The notes below the pieces were generated by a model. That model was given only the letters and a program-made list of their open reading frames with translations, ran no database searches and was not told the DNA's origin. Shown one piece after another: positions 25,773 to 36,569 of a stretch of 64,000 nt of DNA. The stretch comes from Asticcacaulis sp. AC460. Its GTDB lineage: Bacteria; Pseudomonadota; Alphaproteobacteria; Caulobacterales; Caulobacteraceae. How positions within the stretch are numbered: the stretch's first letter is position 1; every line of letters starts with the position of its first letter. A program made the position numbers and the translations under genes. The stretch is from the NCBI RefSeq assembly GCF_000495795.1, contig NZ_AWGD01000038.1, forward strand, positions 1-64,000, in the 5' to 3' direction.

Positions 25773-25848
25773 AACCTCGTTCTCCCTTGGAACGAGGCTT
25801 AGCCGGAGGCGGGTGCGCGGACAATTTACAAATCCTGTAAGCCGATAC

Positions 25849-27534
25849 CTAACGCGCTTCGAGCAGCAGCTCGTTCAGCTGACCCGACGGCGCCAGGGCC
25901 TTGAGGATGATGACATTGGTGCCGGCGTTCAGCTTGATCCGGTTGAGGTTCTGCGTCTCAGGGTCGCCGTTTACCTGGATGCTGAAGCCGGTTTGAGCCG
26001 GGAAGAAGGTGAGGCTGTAGACGCCGGCCCGTTCGACCTCGATGGTGTAGCGCAGCCACTCGCCCGGCTCGATGTCGGAGACATAGGGGAAGATGTCCAT
26101 CGACAGGCCGATATCGACGCCGTCGTTGCGGTAGCGCCCGCCCGTATTGCCGGCCGTCCGTTCGCCGCCGGTGGAAACATAGTAGTTGCCCGTCACCGTG
26201 TCGGAATAGGCGACGCCGTTTCGGCCCATGTCGTAGTTGACCGCGAAGATGCGGCCGCCCTTGAGGCCGATCCTGTCCTGGCCGGGATAGGGGGTAGCTT
26301 CCTCGCTGTGGGCGGCGCGGAAGAGGGCGTCGACGAAATCCGGGTTCTTGATCGTGTTCTCAAACCGGACGGCCTTTGTCGCCAGGGCCATCAAGGTCTC
26401 CTCCGCCATGGCGCGGACGGCGTCGTTGGGTTCGCGCTCCGGGGGCTTGAAATAGGTTTCGACGCCGTGGGTTTCCAGCGACCAGATGTGCACCGGATTG
26501 TTCTCGCGGAACTTCTTCCATGGCCACCACGCCCAACCTATGCCCTCGGCCTCGACGGTTTCAATGGTGCGCGCCATCCAGTCATTCGAGTTCTCACCGG
26601 ACTCCCCCAGCCACAACGGCAGGCCAAATTCATCGCGCAGTTTCAGGTAGGGTTCGATGGTCTCGCGGCCGGTATAGTTCCAGTATTTGTGAAAGCTCAG
26701 GCCCAGGTTCGCATCGGCGATCGGCAGCAAACCCTGGTAATTGTTGCCCCAGCAATTGCCTTCGATGAAGATCAGGTGGTTGGTGTCGATGTCGCGGACG
26801 GCTTTGATGGTGCGTTCGTACAGCGCCTTGAGCAGGGCATTTCCGGGTTCCTTGCAGCCGTTCTTGTCGGCCGGGTCAGCAAAGCCCCAGTTGGGTTCGT
26901 TGAGCAGGTCATAGGCGCCGACGGTGGGTTCGTCCTTGTAGCGCCGGGCCAGTTCGGCCCACAGAGCGACCATCCGGTCCTGATTGGCGGGATCTTCCCA
27001 TAGCGAGGGATTGGTGACGTCGCGGTCGGAAATGGGGACGTCGTTGCCCTGGCCGCCGGGCGCGGCGTGCAGGTCGAGGATGACGTACATGCCGCGTGCC
27101 TTCGCCCAGCCGATCAGCCGGTCGGTCATGGCGAAACCTTCCTCGCGCCAGACCGTTCCGGGCTGGGTTTCGTCGATGTACAGGTTCCAGTGCATCGGCA
27201 GGCGGACGGAATTGAAGCCGTAGGACGCCATGGCATCGATATCGGCCTGGGTGATGAAGTTGTCGCGCCAGGCTTGGTAAAACGCTTCCGTCTTTTCCGG
27301 ACCGATGTGGGCGGAGATGTTGGCCCTGACCTGGTGCTGGGGCAGGCCGCCGGCGTTCAGCATGTAGCCTTCCTGCAGCATCCAGCCGCCCAGGCCCATG
27401 CCCCGCAGCAGAACCGGTTTGCCGGTGGCGTCGACGATCTGTTTGTTGTCGGCGCGCAGGAAGCCTTCGGCATGGGCCGGGGTCGTGGCGAGCAGGCACA
27501 GGGCCGCAAGCGCAGCAGCCAAAGATGCTTTCAT
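25849..27534 (-). CDS. Secreted GH5-type glycoside hydrolase with C-terminal carbohydrate-binding module
   Basis: A 561-residue exported enzyme. After the signal peptide (cleaved near AHAE, residue 23) the TIM-barrel spans about 25-400. Acid/base Glu213 is in LLNEPNW and nucleophile Glu311 in WLGESGEN, with the family's RLPMHW and SFHKYW blocks. The last 130 residues, with a GEWLRYTIEVERAGVYSL segment, look like a CBM6/CBM35-type beta-sandwich. Retaining hydrolysis of a beta-glucan-like polysaccharide is expected; the polymer is unknown. ATG at 27534 has GAGGGA upstream and starts exactly at the signal peptide; the longer reading to 27612 is rejected. Confidence 0.9.
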   Translation of the reverse strand: MKASLAAALAALCLLATTPAHAEGFLRADNKQIVDATGKPVLLRGMGLGGWMLQEGYMLNAGGLPQHQVRANISAHIGPEKTEAFYQAWRDNFITQADIDAMASYGFNSVRLPMHWNLYIDETQPGTVWREEGFAMTDRLIGWAKARGMYVILDLHAAPGGQGNDVPISDRDVTNPSLWEDPANQDRMVALWAELARRYKDEPTVGAYDLLNEPNWGFADPADKNGCKEPGNALLKALYERTIKAVRDIDTNHLIFIEGNCWGNNYQGLLPIADANLGLSFHKYWNYTGRETIEPYLKLRDEFGLPLWLGESGENSNDWMARTIETVEAEGIGWAWWPWKKFRENNPVHIWSLETHGVETYFKPPEREPNDAVRAMAEETLMALATKAVRFENTIKNPDFVDALFRAAHSEEATPYPGQDRIGLKGGRIFAVNYDMGRNGVAYSDTVTGNYYVSTGGERTAGNTGGRYRNDGVDIGLSMDIFPYVSDIEPGEWLRYTIEVERAGVYSLTFFPAQTGFSIQVNGDPETQNLNRIKLNAGTNVIILKALAPSGQLNELLLEAR

Positions 27535-27768
27535 GGTTTCTCTCCCTCTTAACCGCTTCCCCGGCAGCTTTACCTCACCATCCCGCCAAACGGCCGCCTC
27601 CGCAACTGACAAAAGCTGTCTTGCCGTCGTTAACTAACCCTGCGATATTTCCGGAATTGTTTTGCCGGCGAAGGCCGGATGCGTTGCCTTCAGAAATTTT
27701 TGTCCCGCGCCTGAGCCGAAATCCGCCCGGGCCACGCTTTTGTTCATGAGATTACAGGAGAGACGACC

Positions 27769-30700
27769 ATGGTAGATACCTACACGCCCGGCGCCGAGGT
27801 GATCGTCAACACCACCACGACGAACGACCAGTACAGTTCCTACAAGGGCGAGAATATCGCCGCCACCGAAGACGGCGGCTATGTCATCGTCTGGTTCAGT
27901 GACGACGACAACAATGCCAACGATTTCGACGGCGGCAAGATCTACCTGCAGCGCTTCGACGCCAACGGTGCCAAGGTCGGGACCGAACAGCTGGTCAGCA
28001 CCCAGGCCGGCCACAATACGCTTCCCGGCGTGACGGCGCTTTCCGGTGGCGGGTTTGCCGTCACCTGGACATTGATCGATCCCGTCGGCGGCAATGACGT
28101 CTTCGTCCAGCGTTACAACGCCACCGGCGTCAAGTTGGGCGCCGAGATTAACGTCAATGCCGGTCAGCCCGCAGCCAGCGACAATGACGCTTCATCGATC
28201 GTCGGTCTGCCGGGCGGGGGCTTCATCGTCGGCTGGGATCAGAGCGCTGGCGGTGATACCGATCCGTACGACGTCTATTTTCAGCGCTACGATGCCAACG
28301 GGAGTCCGGTCGGCGCCGCCACACGTGTCAACACCACGATAGCCGGCCAACAGGACACCACCCAGATCGCGCTGTTGAGCGGGGGCGGCTTCGTCGTCAC
28401 TTGGAGTGGTGTCGGCACGGATGGTGCGGGCTTCGGCATCTGCATGCAGCGCTATGACGCCAACGGTGTGGCCCAGGGTGTGGAAACCGTGGTCAATACG
28501 ACGACGGTCCTCGACCAGGCCAACGCCAATGTCGCCACCCTGACCGGCGGTGATTTCATCGTGTCCTGGACGACCTGGCGCGCCGATAACACCGTCGATA
28601 CGCTGATGCAGCGGTTCACCTCTGCCGGCGTCAAGGTGGGCGCGGAGACCCTGGTCAATACCTACACCACACTGGGTCAGCGCAATCCCGACATCCTGGC
28701 CATGAACGACGGTGGCTATATCATTGCCTGGCACAGCAACGGCCAGGACGGCAACCGGTGGGGCAGCTACTTCCAGCGCTATGACGCCAACGGCGCCAAG
28801 ATCGGCGGCGAGACGCGCATCAACCTCACCACGGCCGGCGATCAGATCGAGCCGGTCCTGGTGGTGCTGGAAGACGGCGATATCGCCGTCACCTGGCAGA
28901 GCTATGGCCAGGACGGCAGCGGCAACAGCGTGGTCAGCCGTGTCTACTACCTGGATACGCTGGTCAACGATGTGGCCGGGGCCAATGGCAATCTGACAGG
29001 GGGCATGGGCAGCGATACGATCAACGGGCTGGACGGCAACGACATGATCTTCGGCGGCGAAGGTCCGGGCCATGATGATATGTTTGGCGGGGCCGGCAAT
29101 GACACACTTACGCTGTGGGGCGGTGATGGCGCCGATGGCGGCGCCGGTGACGACATTATCCAGGTTACGCATCTGACGGGGGAAAATGTCATCGGCCTGA
29201 CCGGCGGTACGGGTTACGACATCATGGACGCCTCGCTGGCCGATGGCGGACCCGGGTGGATTTTCGTTAATTTCACGAGCATTGAGGAATACCGCGGTAG
29301 CGCCTTCAACGACTATCTCGACGCGTCCACCATCACCAGCACGGGACTGGTGTTTGCAGGCAATGCCGGAAACGACACGTTGAAGGCCGGGACCTTGAAT
29401 GACAGCCTGACCGGTGGCGCCGGCAATGACTCGCTGGAGGGCGGCGGTGGGGCTGACACCCTGACCGGAGGCGACGGCGGTGACGCCCTGATCGGCGGGG
29501 CCGGGGCCGACAGCATGGTCGGCGGGCTGGGCGACGACCAGTACGGCGTCGACAATGCCGGAGATGTGGTGACGGAAGCCGCCGACGGCGGCATCGACAA
29601 TGTCATCGCGCAGATCAGCTACGTCCTGGGGGCCAACCTGGAGAAGCTGGTGCTTGGGGGAGTCGGCAATAACGGCACCGGCAACGGGTTGAACAACCAG
29701 ATCACCGGCAATACCGGCGCCAACCTTATCGACGGCATGGCCGGAGCCGACACCATGGTCGGCGGGCTGGGCAACGACACCTATGGTGTCGACGATGCTG
29801 GTGACGTCGTCACCGAGGTCGGCGGCGTCGACCAGGTCAATAGTTCGATCAGCTATGCGGCGGGCGCCGAGATCGAGAATGTCGTCCTGACCGGCAGTGC
29901 CCACATCAATGCCACCGGCAATGGCTTGGTCAATGTGCTGACCGGTAATGGCGGCAACAATGCGCTGGACGGCGGTGGCAGCACAGACACGATGACCGGC
30001 GGGCTAGGCGACGACACCTACTATGTCGACAACGCCGGCGACACGGTGGTCGAGGCCGACGGCGAGGGCAACGACCTGATCATTTCCTCGGTCGTCTACA
30101 GCCTGGCCGGCCTGGCGATCGAGCGGCTGACCCTCACCGGCGCGATCGATGGCAATGTGACCGGCAACGGGCTGAACAACGTCCTGACCGGCAGCGCCGG
30201 CGCCAACCTGATCGACGGCGGCGCGGGGCTGGATACCCTGAACGGCGGTGCCGGCAACGACACCTATATCGTCGATTCCGGCGCGGATACCGTCACTGAA
30301 GGCGCGGCCGCGGGGGAAGACGTCGTCCAGTCCTCCGTCAGCTTCACCCTGAGCGCCAATGTCGAGCATCTGGTGCTGACCGGCGCGGGCGTGGCCAACG
30401 GCACAGGCAACGCGCTCAACAACCGGATGACCGGCAATGCCGCCGGCAACATCCTGACCGGCAAGGGCGGGGACGATACCTATGTCCTGCAGAATACCTC
30501 GGACGGCGCGGTCGAGGCGGCGGGCGAGGGCACCGACACCATCGAGACCAACCTGACGCGGACCCTGTCGGCCAATATCGAAAACCTGATCCTGACCGGG
30601 GGCGCCGCGATCAACGGCACCGGCAACGACCTCAACAACGTCCTGACCGGGAATGCGGCGGCGAATGTGCTGACCGGCGGGCTGGGGGACGATACCTACT

Positions 30701-32082
30701 ACGTCCAGAACACCAGCGACAATGTTGTCGAACAGCACCTGCAGGGCACCGACCTGGTGGTTTCGTCGGTGACCTACAGCCTGTTCGGCCGGGCGGCCGA
30801 GAACCTGACCCTGACCGGCGCGGCCAATCTCAATGCCACCGGCAACGGGCTGAACAACGCCCTGACCGGCAATGCCGGCGGCAACGTGCTGGACGGCGGG
30901 GCCGGGGTTGACGTTCTGACCGGCGGTCTGGGTAACGATACCTATTATGTCGACAGCGTTTCGGACAATGTGGTGGAGGCGCACCTGGAGGGCACCGACA
31001 CGGTCATTTCTTCGGTGACCTACACCCTGTTCGGGCGGGCGGCCGAGAACCTGACCCTGACGGGTACGGCCAACCTCAATGCCACCGGCAACGGGCTGAA
31101 CAACGTCTTGATCGGCAATAGCGGCAACAATCTGCTGGACGGCGGCGCCGGAAATGACAGCATGACTGGCGGTGTCGGCAACGACACCTACACAGTCGAT
31201 ACGGCCGGTGACGTGGTGACCGAGCTGGCCGGCGAGGGCATTGACGAGGTCCAGTCGAGCCGCACCTATGTGCTGGGCGCCGACCTGGAAAACCTGGTCC
31301 TGACCGGGGGCGCCATCGCCAACGGCACAGGCAATGCGCTCAACAACCGGCTTACCGGCAATGTGACCGGCAATGTGCTGACCGGTGGCGCCGGCAACGA
31401 CACCTACTATGTCCAGAATACCAGCGACACGACGGTGGAGCTGGCCGGTGAAGGTACCGACTTCGTGGTGGCGAGCGTCAGCTGGACCCTGGCGGCCAAT
31501 GTCGAGAACCTGACCCTGACGGGGACGGCCAATCTCAGCGGTACGGGCAACGATCTGGCCAATGTGCTGACGGGCAATGCCGGCAACAACATCCTGAAAG
31601 GCGGGCTGGGCGACGACATCTACTACATCCAGAATGCCGGCGACAGCGTGGTCGAAAACCACCTGGAGGGGACCGATACGGTGGTCTCGACAGTGACCTA
31701 TTCGCTGTTCGGGCGGGCGATCGAGCTGCTGACCCTGGTCGGGACGGCGGACATCAACGCCACCGGAAATGGCCTGAGCAACAGCCTGATCGGCAATTCC
31801 GGCGTCAACATTCTGGAGGCCGGGACCGGCAACGATAATCTGCGCGGCAATGGCGGGGCGGACACCTTCCTGTTCCTCGCCGCCAGCGGGCTGGACCGGA
31901 TCAAGGACTTTACGGCGACCGACAACGACAGCATCAATGTTAATGGCCATACGGCGGGTGTGGTTAATGAGGCCGTGGTCACCCAGAGCGGCGCCAATGT
32001 GCTGATCTCCTTGAGCGCCGGCAATGTCATCACGGTCGAGAATGCCGTACGGGCCGACGTCCTGGCCCATATGGTGTGGTAG
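27769..32082 (+). CDS. Giant RTX-type calcium-binding protein with seven N-terminal propeller-like repeats
   Basis: A 1437-residue acidic protein with no Sec signal, typical of type I secretion. Residues about 8-400 hold seven repeats of roughly 55 residues with the pattern VNT..(T)..GGGFVVTW....YFQRYDANGxxVGxE, probably a seven-bladed beta-propeller. From about 405 there are GGxGxD nonapeptides, then ten longer modules marked by GNDTYYVxNxxDxVVE and ENLTLTG. The last 80 residues (FLFLAASG, DFTATDND, VITVENAVRADVLAHMVW) are shared with the next three genes and are the likely secretion signal. Role is unknown: surface layer, adhesion or matrix. Confidence 0.85.
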   Translation: MVDTYTPGAEVIVNTTTTNDQYSSYKGENIAATEDGGYVIVWFSDDDNNANDFDGGKIYLQRFDANGAKVGTEQLVSTQAGHNTLPGVTALSGGGFAVTWTLIDPVGGNDVFVQRYNATGVKLGAEINVNAGQPAASDNDASSIVGLPGGGFIVGWDQSAGGDTDPYDVYFQRYDANGSPVGAATRVNTTIAGQQDTTQIALLSGGGFVVTWSGVGTDGAGFGICMQRYDANGVAQGVETVVNTTTVLDQANANVATLTGGDFIVSWTTWRADNTVDTLMQRFTSAGVKVGAETLVNTYTTLGQRNPDILAMNDGGYIIAWHSNGQDGNRWGSYFQRYDANGAKIGGETRINLTTAGDQIEPVLVVLEDGDIAVTWQSYGQDGSGNSVVSRVYYLDTLVNDVAGANGNLTGGMGSDTINGLDGNDMIFGGEGPGHDDMFGGAGNDTLTLWGGDGADGGAGDDIIQVTHLTGENVIGLTGGTGYDIMDASLADGGPGWIFVNFTSIEEYRGSAFNDYLDASTITSTGLVFAGNAGNDTLKAGTLNDSLTGGAGNDSLEGGGGADTLTGGDGGDALIGGAGADSMVGGLGDDQYGVDNAGDVVTEAADGGIDNVIAQISYVLGANLEKLVLGGVGNNGTGNGLNNQITGNTGANLIDGMAGADTMVGGLGNDTYGVDDAGDVVTEVGGVDQVNSSISYAAGAEIENVVLTGSAHINATGNGLVNVLTGNGGNNALDGGGSTDTMTGGLGDDTYYVDNAGDTVVEADGEGNDLIISSVVYSLAGLAIERLTLTGAIDGNVTGNGLNNVLTGSAGANLIDGGAGLDTLNGGAGNDTYIVDSGADTVTEGAAAGEDVVQSSVSFTLSANVEHLVLTGAGVANGTGNALNNRMTGNAAGNILTGKGGDDTYVLQNTSDGAVEAAGEGTDTIETNLTRTLSANIENLILTGGAAINGTGNDLNNVLTGNAAANVLTGGLGDDTYYVQNTSDNVVEQHLQGTDLVVSSVTYSLFGRAAENLTLTGAANLNATGNGLNNALTGNAGGNVLDGGAGVDVLTGGLGNDTYYVDSVSDNVVEAHLEGTDTVISSVTYTLFGRAAENLTLTGTANLNATGNGLNNVLIGNSGNNLLDGGAGNDSMTGGVGNDTYTVDTAGDVVTELAGEGIDEVQSSRTYVLGADLENLVLTGGAIANGTGNALNNRLTGNVTGNVLTGGAGNDTYYVQNTSDTTVELAGEGTDFVVASVSWTLAANVENLTLTGTANLSGTGNDLANVLTGNAGNNILKGGLGDDIYYIQNAGDSVVENHLEGTDTVVSTVTYSLFGRAIELLTLVGTADINATGNGLSNSLIGNSGVNILEAGTGNDNLRGNGGADTFLFLAASGLDRIKDFTATDNDSINVNGHTAGVVNEAVVTQSGANVLISLSAGNVITVENAVRADVLAHMVW

Positions 32083-32278
32083 AGTTCAGGGGGCGGATGG
32101 CCGGATTTTCCGCGCCATCCGCGTCCCCTTGCAACAATCGATTGCTGTCCGGGCGTCACGAAAAGGTGCCCCGAGCACCGCCGCTTTACGCTTCCCAAAA
32201 ATGGTAAATGGTGTAGCCATACCCGTAATTGCTTCCGGCTTGCTGGAATGAACAAAAAATACAGGGAAGGTTTGGGTC

Positions 32279-34243
32279 ATGCGTAGCGGATTTCAGCAGA
32301 AAAGCAGCGCGGCTGCCCTGGCACCCATCAGTGGCGCCGGTGATGACAGCTATATCGTCGACAGTGTCGATGACGTTGTCGTCGAAAACCCCAATGAAGG
32401 CACCGACACGGTCTTTGCCTATATTTCCTACGACCTGACAGCCAATGTCGAGAACCTTTGGCTGTCGGGCAGTGACGTCCTGACGGGCCGCGGCAACGCG
32501 CTCAACAACATCCTCAGCGGCAACAGCAATGTCAACTACCTGTTCGGCGGGCTGGGCGACGACACCTACTACATCCAGAACGCCGGCGATATGGTCGAGG
32601 AATCCCACCATGAGGGCACCGACACCATCTATTCCACAGTCAGCTATTCTTTGTTTGGACGTGCGGTCGAGAACTTCATCATGGTCGGCAGCGGCGACCT
32701 GGTCGTGTTTGGCAATTCGCTCAACAACCGGCTGGTCGGCAATTCCGGCCACAACCTGTTCCAGGGGGAAGCCGGCGCCGACACCATGGAAGGCGGCGGA
32801 GGTGACGACACCTATATCATCACCTCGGCCAGCGATGTGGTGATCGAACTGGACGGCGAAGGTTACGACCTGGTTCAGTCGACCGCCAGCAAAACGACCT
32901 TAAGCGCCTATATCGAGAACCTGACCCTGATGGGCGATCCGCTGTACCACCAGGAAGGCACCGGCAATGCCCAGGACAATATCCTTATGAGCTTCCACGC
33001 CGGAACGTCGCTGCTGCGCGGCGGCGCGGGCAACGATACCTATTACCTGAACGGCAATTTCGACTTTGTCGAGGAAGCGGCGGGCGAAGGCTATGACGTC
33101 ATCTATTCGACGGCCTCGGTGACCATTGCCGGCCAGTATGTCGAGAAGGTCATGCTGACCGGCACGGCCAATGCCGGTATCGTCGGCAATTCGATCCGCA
33201 ACATCCTGATCGGCAATGAAGGCAATAACCAGATCCAGGGCTGGGGCGGCGGCGACCACCTGGAAGGCGGCATGGGCAACGACACCTACTATGTCTCCGA
33301 TGTCCGCGATAAGGTGATCGAAGCGGCCGGCGGCGGCAGCGACCGGATCATTTCCTCGGTGGGCTACAGCCTGGAAGGCACTCAGGTCGAGAGCCTGTGG
33401 CTGACGCCCTATACCGACGGCGTCAATGGCACCGGCAACAGCCTGGATAACGACCTGCGCGGCGGCGACGGCGCCAATATTCTGACCGGTCTGGCGGGGC
33501 ATGACCGATTGGACGGTTCCGGCGGGGCCGACGCCCTGATCGGCGGCACCGGCAACGACACCTATGTTGTCGATTTCAACCAAGACGTCGTCACTGAACT
33601 GCAGGGGGAAGGGCGCGATCTGGTCCAGGCTTCGGTCAGTTACGCGCTGGGCGACTGGGTCGAAGACCTGACCCTGGACTTCGCCGACGCCATCAATGGT
33701 ACGGGCAACAGCCTCAACAATGTCCTGACTGGCAACAGCGGCAACAATGTTCTGACCGGCGGGTTGGGCAACGACACCTACTACGTGCAGAATACCGGCG
33801 ATAATGTCGTCGAGGCCAATGGGCAGGGCACCGATCTGATCTACAGCTCGGTCACCTATGCCCTGACAGGGCGTTATGTCGAGATCCTGACCTTGACGGG
33901 GGGCGGCAATATCAACGCCACCGGCAATTCCTTCGCCAACACCCTTGTCGGCAATGACGGCAACAACCGACTGAATGGCAAGGCCGGCGGCGACGCGCTG
34001 GAAGGTGGGCTGGGCAGTGACACCTTCTTCTTCGAGACGGGCAGCGGCGTCGACGTCATCAACGACTTTGACGCAGCCGAAAACGACGCCATCAACCTCA
34101 ACGCCTATACCGGCGGAGTCATCAGCGAAAGCATCGTGGCGCAGTCGGGTGCGGATGTGGTCATCACCCTGGCGGGCAGTGGCAACGTCATTACCGTTCA
34201 GACCGCTCTGCGGGCCGATGTGTTGAGCCACATCATCTGGTAA
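32279..34243 (+). CDS. RTX-type calcium-binding repeat protein
   Basis: A 654-residue acidic repeat protein. It has almost no unique N-terminus: after about 18 residues the repeats begin with GAGDDSYIVDSVDD. Seven modules of the GNDTYYVxNxxDxVxE..G type are visible, each followed by an ENLTLTG-like beta strand and a GNxLNNxLxGNxGNN link. The C-terminal 80 residues match the other RTX genes and end ADVLSHIIW. GGGAAGG lies eight bases before the ATG. Module two is almost identical to the corresponding module in the next gene, pointing to duplication or gene conversion. Confidence 0.83.
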   Translation: MRSGFQQKSSAAALAPISGAGDDSYIVDSVDDVVVENPNEGTDTVFAYISYDLTANVENLWLSGSDVLTGRGNALNNILSGNSNVNYLFGGLGDDTYYIQNAGDMVEESHHEGTDTIYSTVSYSLFGRAVENFIMVGSGDLVVFGNSLNNRLVGNSGHNLFQGEAGADTMEGGGGDDTYIITSASDVVIELDGEGYDLVQSTASKTTLSAYIENLTLMGDPLYHQEGTGNAQDNILMSFHAGTSLLRGGAGNDTYYLNGNFDFVEEAAGEGYDVIYSTASVTIAGQYVEKVMLTGTANAGIVGNSIRNILIGNEGNNQIQGWGGGDHLEGGMGNDTYYVSDVRDKVIEAAGGGSDRIISSVGYSLEGTQVESLWLTPYTDGVNGTGNSLDNDLRGGDGANILTGLAGHDRLDGSGGADALIGGTGNDTYVVDFNQDVVTELQGEGRDLVQASVSYALGDWVEDLTLDFADAINGTGNSLNNVLTGNSGNNVLTGGLGNDTYYVQNTGDNVVEANGQGTDLIYSSVTYALTGRYVEILTLTGGGNINATGNSFANTLVGNDGNNRLNGKAGGDALEGGLGSDTFFFETGSGVDVINDFDAAENDAINLNAYTGGVISESIVAQSGADVVITLAGSGNVITVQTALRADVLSHIIW

Positions 34244-34297
34244 CAATCCGCGGCTTGCTTTCCGGGGAGAGGAAGCCGGCAACATAAGGAAATGCAC

Positions 34298-36394
34298 ATG
34301 CGCAAGCCGACAGACGCCTTATTTCTTGCCGTTCCCCTGGCCGCCCTCAACAGCAGCGCCGGTGATGACACCTACTATGTCAACAGTCCCGACGACGTCG
34401 TTACCGAAAACCCGGATGAGGGCATCGACACGGTGGTGTCGACCATCACCTATGCCCTGGGCGACAATGTCGAGAACCTGACCCTGGCCGGCAACAACCA
34501 TATCAACGCCACAGGCAATGCGCTCAACAACATCCTGACCGGCAATGTCGGCAACAATATCCTGAGCGGCGGGCTGGGCGACGACACCTACTACATCCAG
34601 AACGCCGGCGACATGGTCGAGGAAGCCCATTTCGAGGGCACGGACACCATCTATTCGACGGTCAGCTATTCGCTGTTCGGGCGGGCGGTCGAAAACTTCA
34701 TCATGCAGGGTAACGGCAACCTCACCGCCGACGGCAATTCGCTCAACAATATCCTGACGGGCAATGGCGGCGCGAACTGGCTGGACGGCATGGCCGGCGC
34801 CGACACCCTGACGGGCGGTCTGGGCGACGACACCTATGTCGTCAACGCGTCCAGCGACGTCGTGATCGAGGCGGCGAATGCCGGTTATGACCTGACCGAG
34901 ACTTCGGTGAACTGGACCCTGGGCGCCAATGTCGAGTGGCTGCGCCTGGCCGGAACGGCGAACATCGATGGCACCGGCAATAGCGGCGCCAATGTCCTCC
35001 AGGGCAATGCCGGCGACAACCGGCTGGATGGCGGCGCCGGCGCGGACAACCTGTATGGCGGGGTGGGTGACGACACCTATATCGTCGACAACGCCGGCGA
35101 TAAGGTGTTCGAGACCGCCGGCCAGGGCAAGGATACGGTCTACAGCTCGGTCACCTTCCGGCTGCAGGGTACCTCGGTCGAAAACCTGACCCTGACCGGC
35201 ACCGACGACATCACGGCCTACGGCAACAATTCCAGCAATCTGATGACCGGCAATAGCGGCAACAATACCTTCTTTGCCTCGGTCGGCGCCGACACTGTGA
35301 TCGGCGGGCTGGGCAATGACACCTACTACGTCCTGGGGGCGACCCATACGGTTGTCGAAAAGGCCGGCGAGGGCGACGCCGACACCATCTATGCCTCGGT
35401 GGATTACAACCTGTACGGCCAGCACGTCGAGATCCTGATCCTGGATGGCTACAACGCCTACACGGCCATCGGTAATTCGTTGGCCAACACCCTCATCGGC
35501 AACAACCGCAACAATACCTTAAGCGGCCTGGCCGGCCATGACAGCCTGGACGGCGGCGACGGCTGGGACACGCTGATGGGCGGCACCGGCAACGATACCC
35601 TGATGGGCGGCGCGGGCTATGACAGGCTGGATGGCGGCGACGGTGTCGATATGCTGACCGGTGGTGACGGGAATGATACCTATATCATCGACGATCTCAG
35701 TGACCTGAACGATGTGATCGTCGAACTGGCCGACGGCGGATTCGACACGATCGAAGCCATCGTGGACTGGACGCTGGGCGCCAATATGGAAGGCGTCTAT
35801 GTCATCGGTTCGGCCGACCTCAAGGTCACGGGAAATTCCCTCGACAACATTTTGGGCGGCAATATCGGCAACAATGTCCTGGACGGAAAGGGCGGCTCCG
35901 ACAGCATGGGCGGCGGCCGCGGCAACGACACCTATATCGTCAACACCTATAGTGACAAGGTGATCGAGGCCGCCGGGGAAGGCACCGACCTGGTGCTGTC
36001 GTCGGATACCTTCTCGCTGTACCAGACCCAGGTCGAGAACCTGACCCTGACGGGGACGGGCAATACTAATGGCACGGGCAATGGCCTGGCGAATATCCTG
36101 ATCGGCAACAGCGGCGCCAACACGCTGAACGGGATGGGCAGCAAGGATACGATTACCGGCGGCGGCGGCGCGGATGTGTTCCTGTTCCTGGCGGCCAGCG
36201 GGAAGGACATCATCACCGACTTCAGCGCCGGTGACAACGACAGCATCAACGTCAATGCCTATACCGGCGGCACGGCCAATGCCGGCCTGGTGACGCAAGC
36301 CGGAGCCGATGTGCTGATCACGCTGGATGCGAACAATGTCATCACCGTGCAGGCCGCGCTGAAGGCTGATGTTTTGGCCCACATCGTCTGGTAG
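34298..36394 (+). CDS. RTX-type calcium-binding repeat protein
   Basis: A 698-residue protein with the same architecture as its upstream neighbour: a short hydrophobic N-terminus (TDALFLAVPLAAL), seven RTX-like modules and the conserved 80-residue C-terminal block ending ADVLAHIVW. A run of classical nonapeptides (GGDGWDTLMGGTGNDTLMGG) lies near residues 420-450. ATG at 34298 is preferred because AAGGA is seven bases upstream, whereas it touches the ATG at 34292. Likely secreted through a type I system encoded elsewhere. Probably co-transcribed with the gene before it (54-base gap). Confidence 0.83.
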   Translation: MRKPTDALFLAVPLAALNSSAGDDTYYVNSPDDVVTENPDEGIDTVVSTITYALGDNVENLTLAGNNHINATGNALNNILTGNVGNNILSGGLGDDTYYIQNAGDMVEEAHFEGTDTIYSTVSYSLFGRAVENFIMQGNGNLTADGNSLNNILTGNGGANWLDGMAGADTLTGGLGDDTYVVNASSDVVIEAANAGYDLTETSVNWTLGANVEWLRLAGTANIDGTGNSGANVLQGNAGDNRLDGGAGADNLYGGVGDDTYIVDNAGDKVFETAGQGKDTVYSSVTFRLQGTSVENLTLTGTDDITAYGNNSSNLMTGNSGNNTFFASVGADTVIGGLGNDTYYVLGATHTVVEKAGEGDADTIYASVDYNLYGQHVEILILDGYNAYTAIGNSLANTLIGNNRNNTLSGLAGHDSLDGGDGWDTLMGGTGNDTLMGGAGYDRLDGGDGVDMLTGGDGNDTYIIDDLSDLNDVIVELADGGFDTIEAIVDWTLGANMEGVYVIGSADLKVTGNSLDNILGGNIGNNVLDGKGGSDSMGGGRGNDTYIVNTYSDKVIEAAGEGTDLVLSSDTFSLYQTQVENLTLTGTGNTNGTGNGLANILIGNSGANTLNGMGSKDTITGGGGADVFLFLAASGKDIITDFSAGDNDSINVNAYTGGTANAGLVTQAGADVLITLDANNVITVQAALKADVLAHIVW

Positions 36395-36569
36395 AGGTAT
36401 CCAAAAACCGTGTTATAATTGGCGAATATCCGCTTTGCGCAGTGAATTTTTTATAAAAATCAATGCCTAAGAGAGTATATTGGACTTGTCACATCTGAAA
36501 TGATTGCGGTATCCCTGTAGCTAAGGGCGAGCTGAGCCTCGCCCATTCAGATCGACAGGGATGGTATTT

